Assembly (NCBI GenBank): GCA_016302935.1
Contig: JAEDMO010000039.1
Location: 1 to 8,158, forward strand
Reading direction: 5' to 3'
DNA from: Bacilli bacterium
GTDB lineage: Bacteria; Bacillota_I; Bacilli_A; RF39; UBA660
Length of the DNA: 8,158 nucleotides
A program made the position numbers and the translations under genes. Every line of letters begins with the position of its first letter. Within the stretch, counting starts at the first letter, position 1. This document shows positions 6,200 through 8,158 of the stretch, piece by piece. Under the pieces are notes generated by a model. That model ran no database searches, was not told the DNA's origin, and was given only the letters and a program-made list of their open reading frames with translations.

Positions 6200-6209
6200 T
6201 TTTAATTTT

Positions 6210-6404
6210 ATGTACAATAATTATAATTATGGAAGAAATTTTTATAGGAGGCCTGTTGGTAATAGAATTATTGGTGGAGGTTTTTTAGGTCCATTTATTT
6301 TAGGGGGGATTACGGGCGGTTTGCTAGCACCGGCTTTTTATCCTAGACCTTACCCTATTTATCCTTATCCACCTGCTCCTTATCCAATTTATGGTCCTTT
6401 TTAA
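6210..6404 (+). CDS. Small Gly/Pro/Tyr-rich protein of unknown function (64 aa)
   Basis: The only plus-strand gene. The N-terminus is Asn/Tyr/Arg-rich (MYNNYNYGRNFYRRPVGNR). Then comes a Gly-rich hydrophobic segment GGGFLGPFILGGITGGLLAP (about 23-42) that could insert in a membrane. The tail, roughly 43-64, is dominated by Pro and Tyr in repeated Y-P/P-Y units (PRPYPIYPYPPAPYPIYGPF). Similar low-complexity proteins occur in Firmicutes and are sometimes called coat- or surface-like, but I cannot assign a family. It has a perfect Shine-Dalgarno sequence, a clean stop and a downstream terminator, all of which argue for a real gene. It is divergent from the M29 gene across 55 bp and convergent with the pyrophosphatase gene. 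The promoter is unclear: a TATAAT at 6183-6188 would start transcription within the RBS. Possible roles in surface layers or in binding aromatic/polyproline partners are speculative. Confidence 0.78.
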   Translation: MYNNYNYGRNFYRRPVGNRIIGGGFLGPFILGGITGGLLAPAFYPRPYPIYPYPPAPYPIYGPF

Positions 6405-6426
6405 AATAGTCATCTGACTATTTTTT
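6403..6426. terminator. Shared bidirectional terminator between convergent genes
   Basis: Perfect 9-bp stem AAAATAGTC (6403-6411) / GACTATTTT (6416-6424) with loop ATCT, ending in six T (6421-6426) on the plus strand and preceded by A's that give a short T run on the minus strand. The plus-strand stop codon TAA overlaps the first stem bases, and the minus-strand stop begins at 6425-6427. It therefore serves the 64-aa gene and probably the pyrophosphatase gene. Confidence 0.82.
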
Positions 6427-8035
6427 ATATATTCATAAGTAATGGGATTATTTGTTTTTTTCTAGAGACGATACCTTTTAGGAATTTGCCTTCTTCTATA
6501 TTTTTTATGTTGAAAGCTTCTTCTAAGTATTCTTTGGCATTTTCACTATACAATACATAAGTACCATTTTTTAAAACATCGGTTATAAATAGACAGATAA
6601 ACTCATATTGATTAGACACTGATATGTTGTTTAGTAATTCTATGTATTCATCTTTATTAGATAAAATATCACTAGGACATGCGGTTATTACTTGACCAAG
6701 ACCAATTTTACCATTTTTGATATTATAAGTTTTATAATCTTTATATAGTACTTGTTCTTTGGTCATACCTTTTAATGATGAACCTTCTTCAATCATTTTT
6801 TTGCCGTATTCTTCGTAATCAATATTAGCAATTTGGCTTAATTTTTTTACTGCTAATATATCTAAATTGGTGGTAGTTGGTGAGGTTAAGATTAAGGTAT
6901 CAGATAAGATTCCAGATAGCATAATGCCAGCAATGTTTTTAGGAATGTCAATATTATTTTCATTATATAGAGTATAAATAATGGTATTGGTACTGCCAAC
7001 TGGCATATTTCTGAAGCTTATTGGCATGTTGGTACCAACACTACCAATGTTATGATGGTCAACTATTTCAATAATATTAGCATCTTCTAATCCGATGGCA
7101 CTTTGTTCATATGAATTGTGGTCTACCAGAATAACATTTTTCTTATGTGAGTATGCTACATCGGACAATCTAATTATTCCCATGCATTTATTTTTTTTGT
7201 TTAAAACAGGATAATAACTATATCTAGTTTTGTTAGCAATATTAATAAAATCTTTTATATCATCATTTTCGTTAACACATAATACTGAATCGTTTGTTAA
7301 GATGCTTTTAACATAGTTACATAAATTAAATATTTTAGTTGTTTCTAAAGTAGTATATGGTGTTTTAATAATGTTAACTTTGTTTTCTCTTGCTATTTGT
7401 AAGTGTTCTTCTTTAATTTCTTTAGATCCTGTAATAATAATCAATTTTACTTTTGATTTAACCGCATATTCTATAATGCTATGTCTATCCCCTAGTATTA
7501 GAATGTGATTTTCTGATAATTTAATCTCATTTAGAAAGGTTGTACTTTTGTAACCAGCTACTAGTAATTCTCCAGTTATTTCATTATTAAATTTAACCAC
7601 TTCACTGCCATTTAGAGCTTTTATGATGTTTTCATATGATGTATTTACATAACTATAATTAAAGGAAAATTGTTCTTTAGCAATATCTTTCATACTTACT
7701 ATTCCAAGTAAATTTTTATTTTTATCTACAATAGGAATTTTACTGATATTAGCACTATTCATCTTATAGTATGCTGTATATATTGATTCATTTTCGTTGA
7801 TTGTATAATTTTTAGTGTATTTTAGATCTTTTATTTTGATATTAACATCGTTTAAGAAAATTGGCTCTTCAATATTAAAATAGTTTAGTACAAATTTAGA
7901 TTCTAAATTTATTGAGCTTAATACAGCTGGAATGGTGTTCATTCCTTGCTTGTTTTTTAGATACGATAATGATATTGCTGAGGTGACGCTATCGGTATCA
8001 GGGTTACGATGTCCAAATATATATGTTTTTTCCAT
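6425..8035 (-). CDS. ppaC: Manganese-dependent inorganic pyrophosphatase with CBS and DRTGG regulatory domains
   Basis: 536 aa family II (DHH) pyrophosphatase; hydrolyses PPi to 2 Pi in the cytoplasm, pulling biosynthetic reactions forward. Catalytic blocks: G-H8-R-N-P-D13-T-D15-S, V-D305-H-N, D326-H327-H328, S-G-I-L-S-D379-T and the substrate-binding S-R525-K526-K-Q. An insertion of about 240 residues inside the DHH domain carries CBS1 (about 66-122), a DRTGG domain (about 125-240, with GDRHSIIEYA at 182-191 and LIIITGS at 198-204) and CBS2 (about 245-298). This is the architecture of nucleotide-regulated CBS-PPases, which bind AMP/ADP (inhibitory) and, in forms with DRTGG, diadenosine polyphosphates. 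Regulation here is inferred from that architecture. A strong promoter and AAGGAG 5 nt before the ATG lie upstream. It appears monocistronic, ending at the shared terminator. Confidence 0.95.
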   Translation of the reverse strand: MEKTYIFGHRNPDTDSVTSAISLSYLKNKQGMNTIPAVLSSINLESKFVLNYFNIEEPIFLNDVNIKIKDLKYTKNYTINENESIYTAYYKMNSANISKIPIVDKNKNLLGIVSMKDIAKEQFSFNYSYVNTSYENIIKALNGSEVVKFNNEITGELLVAGYKSTTFLNEIKLSENHILILGDRHSIIEYAVKSKVKLIIITGSKEIKEEHLQIARENKVNIIKTPYTTLETTKIFNLCNYVKSILTNDSVLCVNENDDIKDFINIANKTRYSYYPVLNKKNKCMGIIRLSDVAYSHKKNVILVDHNSYEQSAIGLEDANIIEIVDHHNIGSVGTNMPISFRNMPVGSTNTIIYTLYNENNIDIPKNIAGIMLSGILSDTLILTSPTTTNLDILAVKKLSQIANIDYEEYGKKMIEEGSSLKGMTKEQVLYKDYKTYNIKNGKIGLGQVITACPSDILSNKDEYIELLNNISVSNQYEFICLFITDVLKNGTYVLYSENAKEYLEEAFNIKNIEEGKFLKGIVSRKKQIIPLLMNI

Positions 8036-8060
8036 AATTTCTCCTTCTTAACTTTTAATG

Positions 8061-8089
8061 ATTATAACACTAAGATTAATATTTGTAAA
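8061..8089 (-). promoter_or_regulatory. Sigma-A-type promoter of the pyrophosphatase gene
   Basis: TTTACA (8089-8084), 17-nt spacer, TATAAT (8066-8061), with TGT before the -10 (extended -10). The predicted leader is about 20 nt and includes AAGGAG. The layout equals the distal promoter of the lipoprotein operon, although the spacers differ. Confidence 0.8.
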
Positions 8090-8111
8090 TCGTTTAAATT
8101 TTGGTTGCTAA

Positions 8112-8158
8112 TTATTTTGATAGCGACTGATATTTAGAAGTATTCCCATACTTATCAT
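8112..8158 (-). CDS. Possible C-terminal tail of an upstream gene (very tentative)
   Basis: One minus-strand frame entering from the right edge reads DKYGNTSKYQSLSK then TAA (8114-8112). Its composition is protein-like, and it stops just upstream of the pyrophosphatase promoter, which is where a preceding gene could end. Another frame is also open for 16 codons to a TAG, so the choice is uncertain. No terminator follows. Confidence 0.25.
   Translation of the reverse strand, partial: DKYGNTSKYQSLSK

Noticed and set aside
8104..8127. Imperfect hairpin GTTGCTA / TAGCGAC upstream of the pyrophosphatase promoter
   Set aside because: It needs a wobble on one strand and a mismatch on the other, has a 10-nt loop and no T tract, so it is not a convincing terminator or operator.

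Overview
The window is very AT-rich, with T/A third positions and short intergenic gaps. It looks like chromosomal housekeeping DNA from a low-GC Bacillota, in the Bacilli/Erysipelotrichia-like or uncultured RF39-like range. Sigma-A-type promoters, AGGAGG-type ribosome binding sites, a ParE-type topoisomerase, the YtxG/YtxH pair and a CBS-containing pyrophosphatase support this; the lineage is inference. TGA acts as a normal stop at the end of parE, so the standard bacterial code (11) fits better than code 4. No phage, transposon, CRISPR or RNA gene was seen.

Layout, left to right, with all genes on the minus strand except one. 1-83 is the first 27 codons of a HAD-type phosphatase whose ATG overlaps the parE stop (ATGA). 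80-1987 is parE (topoisomerase IV subunit B). 2073-2468 is a single type IV pilin-like gene with its own promoter and flanking terminators. 2527-4930 is a four-gene cell-envelope operon. In transcription order it encodes a lipoprotein, an acidic mostly disordered protein with an amphipathic N-terminus, a YtxG-like one-TM protein and a YtxH-like protein. It is read from tandem promoters at 4951-5037 and ends at a terminator overlapping the ytxH stop. 5054-6154 is an M29 aminopeptidase. Divergent from it, 6210-6404 is a tiny Gly/Pro/Tyr-rich protein on the plus strand. It converges on 6425-8035, a CBS/DRTGG-regulated manganese-dependent inorganic pyrophosphatase, and the two share one hairpin terminator. 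The last ~70 bases may hold the tail of a further minus-strand gene.

ParE, the M29 peptidase and the pyrophosphatase are ordinary housekeeping genes. The less explored part is the envelope operon together with the nearby solitary pilin and the tiny Pro/Tyr-rich protein. The operon's gene order (lipoprotein, membrane-targeted acidic scaffold, two small membrane/coiled-coil proteins) suggests an envelope-associated assembly, but no function can be proven from sequence alone. Regulatory DNA is strongly compacted. Terminators overlap stop codons, promoter -35 boxes lie in or beside terminators, and nearly all transcription units show clear -35/-10 boxes with 17-nt spacing.
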